A DNA stretch of 64,000 nucleotides from Photorhabdus asymbiotica. GTDB taxonomy: Bacteria > Pseudomonadota > Gammaproteobacteria > Enterobacterales > Enterobacteriaceae. This document shows, piece by piece, positions 17,746 through 27,629 of this stretch. The stretch is taken from contig NZ_RBLJ01000002.1 of the NCBI RefSeq assembly GCF_003634575.1, positions 1,085,850-1,149,849 of the forward strand, given 5' to 3'. The translations under genes and the position numbers were made by a program. The first letter of the stretch is position 1. Each line of letters opens with the position of its first letter. The notes under the pieces were generated by a model. It saw only the letters and a list, made by a program, of their open reading frames with translations. It made no database searches and was not told where the DNA came from.

Positions 17746-18677
17746 TGATTCTTCTGACTGGTAGCTCAGGGTTCGTTGGCAGAGCCATTCTTGATAAATT
17801 ATCAGGAAAATTAGTTAAAACTCTTGGTCGTACTCGCCCAACAAACCAATCCTCTAATTTTTTCAGTGGCACTATCGACTGCGATACTGACTATTCTCTA
17901 GCACTAGAAGGTGTTAAAGTTGTTATCCATTCAGCCGCTCGAGTCCATATCATAAATGATTCAGTACTGGATCCATTAGCTGCATTCAGAGAAGTCAATG
18001 TTGAAGGAACTCTAAATTTAGCACGCCAAGCAATAGTAGCTGGAGTTAAGCGTTTTATTTTTATTAGTTCTATCAAAGTAAACGGTGAAGAAACAAACCC
18101 CAGCACCCCATTCCGATATAATGATATACCAGCACCAAGTGACGCTTACGGGCAGTCTAAAGCTGAAGCAGAAGAAGAACTAAAAAAATTAGCACATCTT
18201 ACGGGAATGGAACTAGTAATCATTCGTCCACCTTTAGTCTATGGCCCTGGCGTTAAAGCTAATTTTAAGTCATTAATGACAGTAGTGAACAAAGGATTAC
18301 CCCTGCCACTAGGCGCCATTCATAATCAGCGTAGTTTAGTAGCACTAGATAACCTAGTTGATTTGATCGTGACCTGTGTCGATCACCCACAAGCGGCAAA
18401 TCAAACTTTTATAGTCAGCGATGATCAAGATATCTCCACTACCGATCTTCTAAAAAAAATGGCCAATGCTCTGGATAAACCATCAAGATTAATCCCAATA
18501 CCAATGAATTGGATTCGTTTCATTGCCGGTTTATTTGGTAAGAAACCCGTTGCTGACAGATTATGTAGCTCTTTACACGTGGATATTACTCATACTAAGC
18601 AAGTTTTAGGTTGGACCCCACCAGTTACAATGGATGAAGAATTAGCCAAAATTGCCAGTGCGGAATTTAATAAATAA
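17745..18677 (+). CDS. SDR reductase, WbpV/WreQ type (UDP-QuiNAc synthesis)
   Basis: A 310-residue extended SDR with LLTGSSGFVGRAIL at the N-terminus, HSAARVH, FISSIKVNGEE and the active-site YGQSK. This is the WbpV-type reductase that turns UDP-2-acetamido-4-keto-6-deoxyglucose into UDP-N-acetylquinovosamine. The next two genes encode the initiating sugar-phosphate transferase and the WbpM-type dehydratase that makes its substrate, so the trio forms one pathway. Alternatives such as UDP-FucNAc synthesis differ only in stereochemistry at C4 and cannot be excluded by eye. Confidence 0.85.
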   Translation: MILLTGSSGFVGRAILDKLSGKLVKTLGRTRPTNQSSNFFSGTIDCDTDYSLALEGVKVVIHSAARVHIINDSVLDPLAAFREVNVEGTLNLARQAIVAGVKRFIFISSIKVNGEETNPSTPFRYNDIPAPSDAYGQSKAEAEEELKKLAHLTGMELVIIRPPLVYGPGVKANFKSLMTVVNKGLPLPLGAIHNQRSLVALDNLVDLIVTCVDHPQAANQTFIVSDDQDISTTDLLKKMANALDKPSRLIPIPMNWIRFIAGLFGKKPVADRLCSSLHVDITHTKQVLGWTPPVTMDEELAKIASAEFNK

Positions 18678-18696
18678 ATTGGAACAATTATTACCC

Positions 18697-19260
18697 ATGA
18701 CCACTTTGATAATTCGTATATTTGATATTATATTTTCCTTAACAGGATTGATTATAACTTCCCCGATCTTATTTATCTTAACTATTATCGGATTATTTGA
18801 CACAGGCTCACCTTTATTCCGACAAACACGTGTGGGGCGATTTCAAAAACCGTTTACTTTGGTCAAGTTACGTACTATGAAAATAGATACAGCTTCTGTT
18901 GCAAGTCATTTAGCCAATTCTTCTTCTATTACCAAATTTGGTAGTTTCTTACGTAAAAGTAAGTTAGACGAGCTGCCACAATTATGGAATGTGTTGAAAG
19001 GGGAAATGAGCCTTGTCGGACCTCGTCCTTGTCTCTTTAATCAAGAAGAACTAATCACTGAAAGAAAACTGCTTAATGTATTTAATGTGAAGCCAGGAAT
19101 TACAGGGTTAGCACAAGTCAACACCGTAGATATGTCTACACCAAAATTATTAGCTGAAATGGATGCTCATATGATTAATTCACTCACATTAACTGATTAT
19201 TTCAAATACATTATACAAACGGTTGCTGGTAAAGGCTCTGGCGATAGGGTCAAATATTAA
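18697..19260 (+). CDS. Initiating sugar-phosphate transferase (PglC/WreU-type)
   Basis: A 187-residue monotopic phosphoglycosyl transferase: one N-terminal membrane helix ([19 protein letters not shown]), then [24 protein letters not shown], the catalytic Asp-Glu pair in [18 protein letters not shown], and LVGPRP. It transfers a sugar-1-phosphate to undecaprenyl phosphate and so starts the O-unit. I take ATG 18697; a TTG at 18652 would overlap the reductase by 26 bases and add residues atypical of the family. It is the small (PglC) form without the long membrane domain of WbaP/WcaJ. QuiNAc is its likely sugar by context. Confidence 0.88.
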   Translation: MTTLIIRIFDIIFSLTGLIITSPILFILTIIGLFDTGSPLFRQTRVGRFQKPFTLVKLRTMKIDTASVASHLANSSSITKFGSFLRKSKLDELPQLWNVLKGEMSLVGPRPCLFNQEELITERKLLNVFNVKPGITGLAQVNTVDMSTPKLLAEMDAHMINSLTLTDYFKYIIQTVAGKGSGDRVKY

Positions 19261-19348
19261 TAGTTTTTTCTCATGTCTTTGTAATGTTACAACTATTTAA
19301 AATAGCAATATTAACCTCAACCATGCAGATTAATAGGCATAAAATATA

Positions 19349-21310
19349 ATGTTAATTTATTTTCTTGCGCTTCCACGAAAGCTCAAACGAACTATTTCTA
19401 TTTTAGTGGACATAGGACTATTGAGTATTGCTTTTTGGGGAGGATATTGGGTTCGTCTTGATGCGCAAATTCCCATTTCTAATTTACCTCAATGGGGACT
19501 ATTAGCAATACTCACTCCAGTGACTATACTAGTTTTTATAAAATTAGGATTATATCGAGCAGTATTGCGCTATGTGGGCTTCAAAGTTTTATGGACAGTA
19601 GCCCTAGGAATTTTGGTATCTACTATATTATTAGTAATATCTGCTTTCTTTTTCAGCATATCTCTGCCACGTACTGTACCTATAATTTATTTCGCATTTG
19701 CTATACTGTTAGTTGGTGGCGTTAGGTTATTTTTCCAAATGTTGGTTAATAGAAATAAAAACAATAGAATTCCTGTATTGATCTATGGAGCAGGGTCATC
19801 AGGCCGACAATTACAATTAGCTCTAAACCAAGGGCAAGAGTATTTCCCTGTTGCATTTGTTGACGATGATATAACCCTACATAAGACAATGATTCAAGGA
19901 ATTAGTGTCTATCCCGCTGAAAATATCGATGAATTAATTCTTCGTTTTAACATTAAGAAAATATTATTAGCAATACCTAGTGCATCTAGGTCAACACGCC
20001 AAAATGTCATCCACAGCTTAGAACATTTTCCGTGTGAAGTTCTCTCTATTCCAGGGATGACTGACTTAGTAAAAGGGAATGCATTTATTGATGAATTAAA
20101 AGAGGTTTCTATAGAAGATCTATTAGGACGTGATCCTGTAGAACCAATACCTGAACTAATGAATGCGAATATAACAAATAAACATGTCATGGTGACAGGG
20201 GCTGGTGGTTCTATTGGTTCTGAACTATGCCGTCAAATATTACGCTGTAAACCAGCTAAGTTAGTATTATTTGAATTATCTGAATATAACCTTTACGCAA
20301 TTGATAAAGAACTTAATGAGCAATGTCATCGTGAAGATATTAAAACTGAGATTATACCTCTTCTAGGTTCAGTTCAGCATCAGTGTCGTTTAAGTACTGC
20401 AATGGCTAGCTTTCAAATTCAAACTGTCTACCATGCAGCTGCTTATAAGCATGTTCCTTTAGTTGAATATAACGTAGTCGAAGGAATACGTAACAATATA
20501 TTTGGTACTCTTTATAGCGCTCAAGCAGCTATAAAAGCGGGTGTTGAAACCTTTGTTCTCATTTCAACAGATAAAGCAGTTCGTTCTACCAACACCATGG
20601 GAGCTACTAAGCGTTTGGCAGAATTGATTTTGCAAGCTTTAGCTGAAGCACAAAACCAAACCCGTTTTTGTATGGTTCGTTTTGGCAATGTATTAGGATC
20701 ATCAGGTTCTGTCGTTCCACTGTTTCGCAAGCAAATTCTGAATGGTGGTCCCATCACTGTAACTCATCCCGATATTATTCGTTACTTTATGACAATTCCA
20801 GAGGCTTCCCAATTAGTAATTCAAGCTGGGGCCATGGGTACTGGAGGAGATGTCTTTGTACTTGATATGGGCAATCCTGTTAAGATCCTTGATTTAGCTC
20901 ACCGTATGATTAGATTAAGTGGCCTAACATTGAAAAACAAACAGAACCCAGAAGGAGATATAGAAGTAAAAGTAGTAGGACTTCGTCCAGGTGAAAAATT
21001 ATTTGAAGAATTATTAATTGGCGATGCAGTAAATAACACGGCCCACCCGCGTATCATGACTGCTCAAGAAAGCATGTTACCATGGCCGATATTACGTGAA
21101 CTTTTAATCGAGTTAGCAGATGCATGCCGCAGTTCTGATCATGAAAAAATTCGCCGATTGCTATTAAAAGCGCCAGCAGCATTCGCACCAACAGATGGGA
21201 TATGTGATCTAGTTTGGAAAGCCCAAAAAAAGCTTGATTTTGATGTAATCCAAGCCGAAAAACATGATATTGAATTTTTTATATCCGAATTACATACCCC
21301 CTTTCCCTGA
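19349..21310 (+). CDS. Membrane-bound UDP-GlcNAc 4,6-dehydratase (WbpM/CapD type)
   Basis: A 653-residue protein with about four N-terminal membrane helices (residues 12-125), a first Rossmann-like domain (YGAGSSGRQL near 148) and the catalytic SDR domain from about 285 (VTGAGGSIGSELCRQIL). The active-site TMGATKR replaces the usual Tyr-x3-Lys, as in WbpM/FlaA1-type 4,6-dehydratases. It converts UDP-GlcNAc to the 4-keto-6-deoxy intermediate used by the WbpV-like reductase. It is full-length. The gap of 88 bases before it holds no gene. Confidence 0.93.
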   Translation: MLIYFLALPRKLKRTISILVDIGLLSIAFWGGYWVRLDAQIPISNLPQWGLLAILTPVTILVFIKLGLYRAVLRYVGFKVLWTVALGILVSTILLVISAFFFSISLPRTVPIIYFAFAILLVGGVRLFFQMLVNRNKNNRIPVLIYGAGSSGRQLQLALNQGQEYFPVAFVDDDITLHKTMIQGISVYPAENIDELILRFNIKKILLAIPSASRSTRQNVIHSLEHFPCEVLSIPGMTDLVKGNAFIDELKEVSIEDLLGRDPVEPIPELMNANITNKHVMVTGAGGSIGSELCRQILRCKPAKLVLFELSEYNLYAIDKELNEQCHREDIKTEIIPLLGSVQHQCRLSTAMASFQIQTVYHAAAYKHVPLVEYNVVEGIRNNIFGTLYSAQAAIKAGVETFVLISTDKAVRSTNTMGATKRLAELILQALAEAQNQTRFCMVRFGNVLGSSGSVVPLFRKQILNGGPITVTHPDIIRYFMTIPEASQLVIQAGAMGTGGDVFVLDMGNPVKILDLAHRMIRLSGLTLKNKQNPEGDIEVKVVGLRPGEKLFEELLIGDAVNNTAHPRIMTAQESMLPWPILRELLIELADACRSSDHEKIRRLLLKAPAAFAPTDGICDLVWKAQKKLDFDVIQAEKHDIEFFISELHTPFP

Positions 21311-21381
21311 TCATTAAAATAATTAACTCCCATAATAATTGCATCAATTATTTATGTGAGAAAATTTATTAAAGGATTCAA

Positions 21382-22398
21382 ATGATTACTTTAATCACCG
21401 GCGGAGCCGGCTACATCGGTTCTCATACCGTATTAGCGCTTCTAGAAAAAGGAGCAGATGTTGTCGTTATCGATAATCTCTGCAATTCATCACCAGAATC
21501 TCTTCGTAGAGTTGAGAATCTCACTGGCAAATCAGTGAAATTCTATCAAGGTGATATTCTTGACCTAAATTTATTAAATAAAATTTTCCAAGAAAATAAA
21601 ATAGACACCGTCATCCACTTTGCTGGATTAAAAGCAGTTGGCGAATCCACCAGAAAGCCTCTTGAATATTATCAGAACAATGTTACTGGCACTCTAGTTC
21701 TGTTGCAGGCTATGCGTACCAACGGTGTACATCAACTGATTTTCAGCTCATCGGCAACAGTTTATGGCGATCCTGAATCTGTCCCGCTAACTGAAAATGC
21801 CAAAGTAGGTGGTACAACTAATCCTTATGGCACTTCTAAGCTGATGGTTGAGCAAGTTCTAAAAGATTTTGCCGCTGCCGAACCAAATTTCAAGATCACC
21901 AGTCTAAGATATTTCAATCCTGTTGGTGCTCATTCATCAGGTATGATCGGCGAAGACCCTAACGGTATTCCCAATAATCTGCTGCCTTATATCACTCAGG
22001 TTGCTATTGGTCGTCTGGAATGTTTATCCGTCTATGGCAATGATTATCCAACCAAAGATGGAACCGGTATTCGTGATTATATTCATGTGATGGATTTGGC
22101 TGAAGGCCATATTGCCGCTATTGACTACCTGAATAAGCAGCCATCCTATGAAGTTTTCAATTTAGGAACAGGTGCTGGTTATTCCGTACTTGAACTACTT
22201 CATGCTTTTGAAAAAGCAGCAGGTAAAACAATTCCATATAAGATCACAGACAGGCGCCCTGGAGATATTGCTGAATGTTGGTCTGATCCATCCAGAGCTC
22301 TCAATATTCTTGGCTGGCAAGCAACACGCAATATTGACGATATGATGCGTGATAGCTGGAACTGGCAGAAGAATAACCCCAATGGTTTTAGTGGCTGA
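21382..22398 (+). CDS. galE: UDP-glucose 4-epimerase
   Basis: A 338-residue GalE interconverting UDP-glucose and UDP-galactose. It has [19 protein letters not shown] at the N-terminus, [10 protein letters not shown] with the catalytic Ser, and YGTSKLMVE with the Tyr-x3-Lys pair, followed by the GalE-specific [13 protein letters not shown] stretch [24 protein letters not shown] precedes the ATG. Base composition rises towards genome-typical values within and after this gene, so it marks the right edge of the O-antigen cluster. It probably supplies UDP-Gal for LPS. Confidence 0.96.
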   Translation: MITLITGGAGYIGSHTVLALLEKGADVVVIDNLCNSSPESLRRVENLTGKSVKFYQGDILDLNLLNKIFQENKIDTVIHFAGLKAVGESTRKPLEYYQNNVTGTLVLLQAMRTNGVHQLIFSSSATVYGDPESVPLTENAKVGGTTNPYGTSKLMVEQVLKDFAAAEPNFKITSLRYFNPVGAHSSGMIGEDPNGIPNNLLPYITQVAIGRLECLSVYGNDYPTKDGTGIRDYIHVMDLAEGHIAAIDYLNKQPSYEVFNLGTGAGYSVLELLHAFEKAAGKTIPYKITDRRPGDIAECWSDPSRALNILGWQATRNIDDMMRDSWNWQKNNPNGFSG

Positions 22399-22483
22399 GA
22401 AACTGTCACCTACTCCTCAATAAAATCTTCCTGAATATCTATCTGATTTCTGCTAATCTGTGCCCCTCATTTCTGGGGGGCAT

Positions 22484-22972
22484 ATGCTAAACATTGTTTT
22501 ATTTGAACCTGAAATCCCACCTAATACCGGTAATATTATTCGTCTTTGTGCTAACACCGGCTTTCAGTTGCATCTGATTCAGCCTCTGGGTTTTACCTGG
22601 GATGATAAAAGGCTACGTCGCGCCGGGCTGGATTATCATGAGTTTGCCAATATCAAGCAACATCATGATTATCACTCCTTTTTGGAAAACGAAGGGGTTA
22701 CAGGAGAATCTTTTGCCCGTTTGTTTGCTCTGACGACAAAAGGAACACCAGCACACAGTGCAGTTAGTTATCAAGCTGGAGATTATTTGATGTTTGGACC
22801 AGAAACCAGAGGGCTACCGTCTTATGTTCTGGATAATATGCCACCACAACAAAAGATCCGTATTCCAATGCTGGCAGACAGCCGCAGTATGAATCTTTCT
22901 AATTCGGTCGCAGTTGTGGTTTTTGAAGCTTGGAGGCAATTGGGTTATTCAGGCGCTTTATTAAAAGAATAG
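22484..22972 (+). CDS. trmL: tRNA (cytidine/uridine-2'-O-)-methyltransferase TrmL
   Basis: A SPOUT-class methyltransferase of 162 residues (E. coli TrmL/YibK about 157) that 2'-O-methylates the wobble base 34 of leucine tRNAs. The trefoil-knot SAM site is visible as [31 protein letters not shown] start at ATG 22484, directly after a GGGGGG run and matching the conserved [19 protein letters not shown]-terminus; the frame stays open 24 bases further upstream. It sits between galE and cysE as in E. coli, where trmL neighbours cysE. Confidence 0.95.
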   Translation: MLNIVLFEPEIPPNTGNIIRLCANTGFQLHLIQPLGFTWDDKRLRRAGLDYHEFANIKQHHDYHSFLENEGVTGESFARLFALTTKGTPAHSAVSYQAGDYLMFGPETRGLPSYVLDNMPPQQKIRIPMLADSRSMNLSNSVAVVVFEAWRQLGYSGALLKE

Positions 22973-22989
22973 CAGCTATTACCAAAGCT

Positions 22990-23030
22990 AATGCCGTGCA
23001 TCTGACCTATTAAAAAACACGGCATTTTGA
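22990..23030 (+). terminator. Probable terminator after trmL
   Basis: AATGCCGTG and CACGGCATT form a 9-bp stem with a 19-base loop, followed by TTTT. It lies between the convergent trmL and cysE genes. The loop is long, so the strength is uncertain. Confidence 0.55.
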
Positions 23031-23072
23031 AGTGCTCTGCTTTATAAGCAGTATATTGCAGCGATTCAAGAA

Positions 23073-23894
23073 TCAAATCCCATCACCATACTCAAAACCA
23101 TGGTTGATTCCATTAAAGTGCTGGTTCATATCCAGTGATGGCTTTTCGCTTTCAGGTTTACCAACGATACGGGCAGGCACCCCGGCAGCTGTTGTGTGTG
23201 GCGGAACAGAGCGAAGTACAACCGAACCAGCGCCAATTTTTGCCCCACGACCAATTTCGATATTGCCAAGTATTTTTGAACCTGCACCAATCATTACCCC
23301 TTCCCTGACTTTAGGATGACGATCACCACCTGATTTACCTGTACCACCAAGGGTTACAGATTGCAGGATGGAAACATCATTCTCCACCACAGCTGTTTCA
23401 CCAATCACAATACCAGTAGCATGGTCAAGCATAATGCCACAGCCAATCTTTGCCGCTGGGTGAATATCAACGCCAAAAGACATTGAAATCTGGTTTTGCA
23501 GGTAAATCGCTAATGCTTTACGCCCCTCTCCCCATATCCAATGCGCAATACGATAGGCTTGCAATGCATGAAATCCTTTAAGGTAAAGCAGAGGAGTCGA
23601 GTATTTATCTACCGCAGGATCACGTAAACGTACCGCTATGATGTCTCGAGCAGCAGAGACAATCATCTGCTGGTCTGAGCCATAGGCTTCTTCTACAATT
23701 TCTCTGACAGCAATAGCCGGCATAATCGGTGTGGCCAGTTTATTAGCCAACATATAGCTTAAAGCACTACCAAGATTTTCATGCTTGAGTAACGTCGCAT
23801 GAAAAAAACTGGCCAACATCGGTTCACATTCAGCCAGTGCTCTCGCCTCTGTTTTTATGTTCTTCCAAACTTCGTCCAATTCTTCTAGTGACAT
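23073..23894 (-). CDS. cysE: Serine O-acetyltransferase
   Basis: CysE makes O-acetylserine from serine and acetyl-CoA, the committed step to cysteine. At 273 residues it equals the E. coli enzyme in length when started at MSLEELDEVW; the frame is open five codons further but those are not conserved. The N-terminal helical domain (1-140) is followed by the hexapeptide beta-helix with DHATGIVIGETAV, GGTGKSGGDRHPK and a C-terminal tail ending FEYGDGI, the part that mediates feedback inhibition and binding to CysK. It is downstream of gpsA on the same strand. Confidence 0.97.
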   Translation of the reverse strand: MSLEELDEVWKNIKTEARALAECEPMLASFFHATLLKHENLGSALSYMLANKLATPIMPAIAVREIVEEAYGSDQQMIVSAARDIIAVRLRDPAVDKYSTPLLYLKGFHALQAYRIAHWIWGEGRKALAIYLQNQISMSFGVDIHPAAKIGCGIMLDHATGIVIGETAVVENDVSILQSVTLGGTGKSGGDRHPKVREGVMIGAGSKILGNIEIGRGAKIGAGSVVLRSVPPHTTAAGVPARIVGKPESEKPSLDMNQHFNGINHGFEYGDGI

Positions 23895-23946
23895 AATATT
23901 TACTCTCACAATAGAACCTATTTCATTATATTTTTTATGTTTTTAT

Positions 23947-24969
23947 TTAAGAGCGTACATCATCGCTCTCATCCTTTCTGGCTCTACCTAACAATGCCTG
24001 AGCAGCTTCTATCACATTTTTATTGCAATACAGTATCTGATAGATTTGCTCTGCAATCGGCATTTCTACCCCCGCGCGATTAGCTAACTCACGCACTTCT
24101 TTAGTATTGCGATAACCTTCAACAACCTGACCAATCTGGCTCTGGGCTTCTTCAACACTCACTCCTTGCCCCAACATCATGCCAAAACGGCGGTTACGTG
24201 ATTGGTTATCAGTACAAGTTAAAACTAAATCACCCAATCCTGCCATGCCCATAAAGGTGGAAGGATCAGCGCCGAGCGCTATACCAAGGCGACTCATTTC
24301 TGTTAATCCACGGGTAATCAATGCAGTGCGTGCATTAGCACCAAATCCCATACCGTCAGATATTCCGGCACCAATAGCAATGACGTTTTTTACGGCACCA
24401 CCAAGCTGAACACCAATAAAATCGGGGTTTTTATAAACACGGAAGCTTTTGCCACAATGGAGTAATTGCTGAAGTTCATCACCAAAAGCCGGTTCAGTCG
24501 CTGAGATAGCGATCGCAGTGGGTAAACCCGCCGCAAGTTCTTTAGCAAATGTAGGACCCGAAAGCACCGCCAACGGTATTTTGTTACCTAATATCTCACG
24601 AGCCACATCCTGCAATAATCGGCCAGTATCAGCTTCTAAGCCTTTACTTGCCCAGACAATACGAGAATCAGGCCGCAAATGGGGTTGTACCTGCTTTAAC
24701 ACTTCACCAAACACATGGCTGGGGACAACAACAAGAATGTTGCGGCTTGCCGCCAATGCTTTTGTCAGGTTTGCTTCAAGCAATAAACTTTCAGGAAAAG
24801 TCACATCCGGCAGAAATCCCTGATTGCAACGTGCTTGCTGCAAAGCTTGAATATGCGCTGGATTATGCCCCCAGAGCACAACATCATGACCATTACGTGC
24901 TAACGTAATGGCTAATGCGGTGCCGTATGAACCGGCACCGATAACTGTCATAGAAGCAGTGTTATTCAT
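23947..24969 (-). CDS. gpsA: Glycerol-3-phosphate dehydrogenase [NAD(P)+]
   Basis: GpsA reduces dihydroxyacetone phosphate to sn-glycerol-3-phosphate for phospholipid synthesis. The 340-residue protein has the N-terminal [20 protein letters not shown] cofactor loop, [11 protein letters not shown], and the catalytic lysine region [20 protein letters not shown]. The start codon touches the secB stop by one base, so the two are probably co-translated, in the conserved order yibN-secB-gpsA-cysE. Confidence 0.97.
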   Translation of the reverse strand: MNNTASMTVIGAGSYGTALAITLARNGHDVVLWGHNPAHIQALQQARCNQGFLPDVTFPESLLLEANLTKALAASRNILVVVPSHVFGEVLKQVQPHLRPDSRIVWASKGLEADTGRLLQDVAREILGNKIPLAVLSGPTFAKELAAGLPTAIAISATEPAFGDELQQLLHCGKSFRVYKNPDFIGVQLGGAVKNVIAIGAGISDGMGFGANARTALITRGLTEMSRLGIALGADPSTFMGMAGLGDLVLTCTDNQSRNRRFGMMLGQGVSVEEAQSQIGQVVEGYRNTKEVRELANRAGVEMPIAEQIYQILYCNKNVIEAAQALLGRARKDESDDVRS

Positions 24970-25445
24970 TAGGCTTCCTGTTGAGCCTGCTCACCATCCT
25001 GAGATTGTTCTGCCTGCTGTTGCAGGTAATTCATGAACAAAGCATCAAAGTTTACCGGAGCCAGATTAAGTTGTGGAAAAGTACCACGACTCACCAGACT
25101 AGTGATGCATTCACGGGCATATGGGAACAGGATATTTGGACAATATGCACCCAGACAATGAGCCAGCTGGGTCCCTTCGATACCTTCGATAGAGAAAATA
25201 CCGCCTTGTTGTATTTCACATAAGAATGCAGTCTCTTCACCCAGAGTTGCCGTCACAGTGACACGCAGAACAACTTCATAAACCCCCTGAGCCAACTCAC
25301 TGGAAGCCGTATCCAAGTCCAGTTTTACTTCCGGCTGCCATTCCTGTTGAAACACCTGTGGCGCGTTTGGTGCTTCAAAAGAGATATCTTTGGTATAAAT
25401 ACGTTGGATCTGGAAAGTCATTTCTGTGTTGTTTTGGTCTGACAT
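24969..25445 (-). CDS. secB: Protein-export chaperone SecB
   Basis: SecB holds precursor proteins unfolded in the cytoplasm and delivers them to SecA. The 158-residue length (E. coli 155) and the motifs [38 protein letters not shown] and [10 protein letters not shown] are typical. The C-terminus is acidic and Gln-rich ([17 protein letters not shown]). It follows yibN with a short gap and overlaps gpsA by one base. Confidence 0.97.
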   Translation of the reverse strand: MSDQNNTEMTFQIQRIYTKDISFEAPNAPQVFQQEWQPEVKLDLDTASSELAQGVYEVVLRVTVTATLGEETAFLCEIQQGGIFSIEGIEGTQLAHCLGAYCPNILFPYARECITSLVSRGTFPQLNLAPVNFDALFMNYLQQQAEQSQDGEQAQQEA

Positions 25446-25517
25446 AATAATTGCTACCTTTCTTTAGATGTCCTTATTAAATTTTCTATGTGAGTGTAAC
25501 CACTCACCCCCAAATGA

Positions 25518-25955
25518 TTACTTTTTACCACGCGCCAATGGCAAATTTTCTCCTGTCCAGCCAGCCAATCCTTCTTTCAGAGAACATACATGCTCAAAAC
25601 CAGCACGGATAAGACTTTCAGCCGGAGTACGAGATTCAGTACCATTAGCTGAAACAACAATCACAGGCTGTCCTTTATGTTTTTCCAACTCTGCCAGATT
25701 GTTGTCTTTAATTTCAGATGGCGTCAGATTTATTGAACCAATGATATGCCCTTTGCGGAAATCTTCACGGGAACGCAAATCCACAACGATAGCTTCTTCT
25801 TTATTGATCAGGTTAATAGCTTGTGCACGAGTTATCTCTTTGGCTTTAGAGAAGAAACCTCTCGCTGTAGTCACAATAACGGCAACCAGCAGCGCAATCC
25901 AGATGAGGCTGATGATCATGTGCTGATTAATAAATTGCATGATTTCTTGCAGCAT
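25518..25955 (-). CDS. yibN: Membrane-anchored rhodanese-like protein YibN
   Basis: A 145-residue protein with one N-terminal membrane helix ([17 protein letters not shown], residues about 15-31) and a cytoplasmic rhodanese fold ([24 protein letters not shown]). The loop where active rhodaneses carry their catalytic cysteine reads [15 protein letters not shown], with no cysteine, so sulfur transfer is unlikely. I start at ATG 25955 to match the known MQEIMQF-type N-terminus; the frame is open 23 codons further upstream without conservation. It heads the yibN-secB-gpsA-cysE unit. Its role is not well defined even in E. coli. Confidence 0.92.
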   Translation of the reverse strand: MLQEIMQFINQHMIISLIWIALLVAVIVTTARGFFSKAKEITRAQAINLINKEEAIVVDLRSREDFRKGHIIGSINLTPSEIKDNNLAELEKHKGQPVIVVSANGTESRTPAESLIRAGFEHVCSLKEGLAGWTGENLPLARGKK

Positions 25956-26305
25956 GAGGGCAAAAACTCCGTTGGTTAATAACAAATATCTAAGGTTCCA
26001 GAGTATACCTTTGTGTTGCGTCAATTACAGCCAAATAGCGCAAGCTCAATGAAATTTTGCGGAGAGTTTCGAGAAAAATAAAAATATCCTGAAGATGTCG
26101 GGTTTTAAGTACATACCCAGAATATTCTCTGCCACACTGAATACATACAGGAATTTCGGCAATAAATAGGCTAAAGTGGCTAATATGTTTATTGTTATCC
26201 GATTTCAATGTTAAGACAGCATTATCTGAAAGTGTAAAAAATCAACACAATATCTGGTAAGTAATTGTTCATCATGGAATAATATGGGGTATATTGTAGC
26301 AAGGT
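25956..26305. other. Divergent promoter region between yibN and envC
   Basis: These 350 bases separate the divergent yibN and envC genes and should hold the promoters of both. No convincing gene or terminator is seen; a 72-codon reverse frame (25990-26208) has no recognisable family. In E. coli gpmI occupies this position next to envC; here it is absent. Confidence 0.6.
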
Positions 26306-27625
26306 ATGTCTATAGAAATGGCTGACAACAAAGAAATATATAGCCGTAATTATCGGCGCAATCAGAACCTATGGCGGAATAAAATCCATGTCTTATTGTT
26401 CTGTGCTTTCTTGTCTGCTGTTTTCAGCTTTAATGCCTTTGCCAACCAGATTACCGACAATAAAAACCAGCTTAAAGATCTTCAGCAAAACATCGCAGAA
26501 AAAGAGAAGAGTGTGCAACAACAACAACAACAACGCAGCACGTTGTTAGGTCAACTGAAAGATCAGGAAAATACAATTTCTAATGTTGGCCGCTCCCTAT
26601 ACAGTACCCAAACTCAACTCAATAAGCTGGATAAAGAAATTACTGCTCTCAATGCCAATATCAAGAAACTAAGAAAACAGCAAAAAGTGCAACAAGATAT
26701 GCTGGCACGCCAGTTAGATGCTGCATTTCGTCAGGGACAACATCAAGGGCTTGAACTTATGTTCAAAGGCGAGGAAGGCAAACGTGGGGAGCGTATCCTC
26801 GCTTACTATAGTTATCTTAATCAAGCTCGCCAGGACACGATTGTTACGCTTGAGCAAACCACCGTTGATTTGACTGAACAGAAAAAACTTGAGCAGCAAA
26901 AACAAGAAGAACAGAAACAAATTCTGTCCGAACAACAGCAACAAAAGCAGCAGATGGAAGTTGCCCGCAACGCCCGGCAGAAAACCCTGACAGAACTGGA
27001 GTCTTCCCTGAAGAAAGACCAGCAATACCTTGCTGAATTAAAACAAAATGAAACCCGTCTGAGAGATAAAATTGCCAAAGCAGAGCGAGAAGCGAAAGCA
27101 CGTGCTGAACGGGAAGCCAGAGAAGCAGCTCGCGTCCGCGCTCAAATTGCAGCAAAACAAAAACAAGCACAGCAGAAAGGTTCTAGCTATAAACCCACTG
27201 AAGATGAACGTGCATTAATGGCTCGTACCGGTGGCCTTGGACGTCCGGCTGGTCAGGCAATCTGGCCTGTTCACGGACGAGTGATCCATGGGTTTGGTGA
27301 AGCTCTGCAAGGTGAGTTACGCTGGAAAGGTATGGTGATTTCTGCCAAAGAAGGTACTGAAGTCAAAGCGATATCCGATGGCCGGGTACTACTCGCTGAC
27401 TGGCTACAAGGCTACGGATTAGTCGTCGTTGTAGAGCACGGCAAAGGCGATATGAGTCTCTATGGCTATAATCAGAGTGCCTTGGTCAGCGTTGGCCAAC
27501 AAGTTCGTGCTGGGCAACCCATCGCACTGGTCGGTAACAGTGGCGGCCAAAACCAACCCGCGCTTTATTTCGAAATCCGCCGTCAGGGGAGAGCCGTAAA
27601 CCCACAACCATGGCTTGGGAGATAA
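26306..27625 (+). CDS. envC: Murein hydrolase activator EnvC
   Basis: EnvC is a periplasmic septal protein recruited by FtsEX that activates the amidases AmiA and AmiB. The 439-residue protein has an N-terminal hydrophobic export segment (about 29-47), a long Gln/Lys/Glu-rich coiled coil (about 50-290, with several poly-Gln runs) and a C-terminal LytM domain (GELRWKGMVISA... YFEIRRQGRAVNPQPWLGR). The LytM domain lacks the zinc ligands of active endopeptidases, as in E. coli EnvC. ATG 26318 is an alternative start. The end overlaps the extended yibQ frame, indicating an operon. Confidence 0.95.
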   Translation: MSIEMADNKEIYSRNYRRNQNLWRNKIHVLLFCAFLSAVFSFNAFANQITDNKNQLKDLQQNIAEKEKSVQQQQQQRSTLLGQLKDQENTISNVGRSLYSTQTQLNKLDKEITALNANIKKLRKQQKVQQDMLARQLDAAFRQGQHQGLELMFKGEEGKRGERILAYYSYLNQARQDTIVTLEQTTVDLTEQKKLEQQKQEEQKQILSEQQQQKQQMEVARNARQKTLTELESSLKKDQQYLAELKQNETRLRDKIAKAEREAKARAEREAREAARVRAQIAAKQKQAQQKGSSYKPTEDERALMARTGGLGRPAGQAIWPVHGRVIHGFGEALQGELRWKGMVISAKEGTEVKAISDGRVLLADWLQGYGLVVVVEHGKGDMSLYGYNQSALVSVGQQVRAGQPIALVGNSGGQNQPALYFEIRRQGRAVNPQPWLGR

Positions 27626-27629
27626 TCAG

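Noticed and set aside
26512..26540. CAA-repeat tract in envC as a phase-variable locus
   Set aside because: The trinucleotide repeat is short, in frame and lies in a coiled coil rich in Gln; frame loss by slippage is not possible with whole units.
26300..27625. EnvC as an active LytM endopeptidase
   Set aside because: The C-terminal domain lacks the zinc ligands of active LytM enzymes, as in known EnvC activators.
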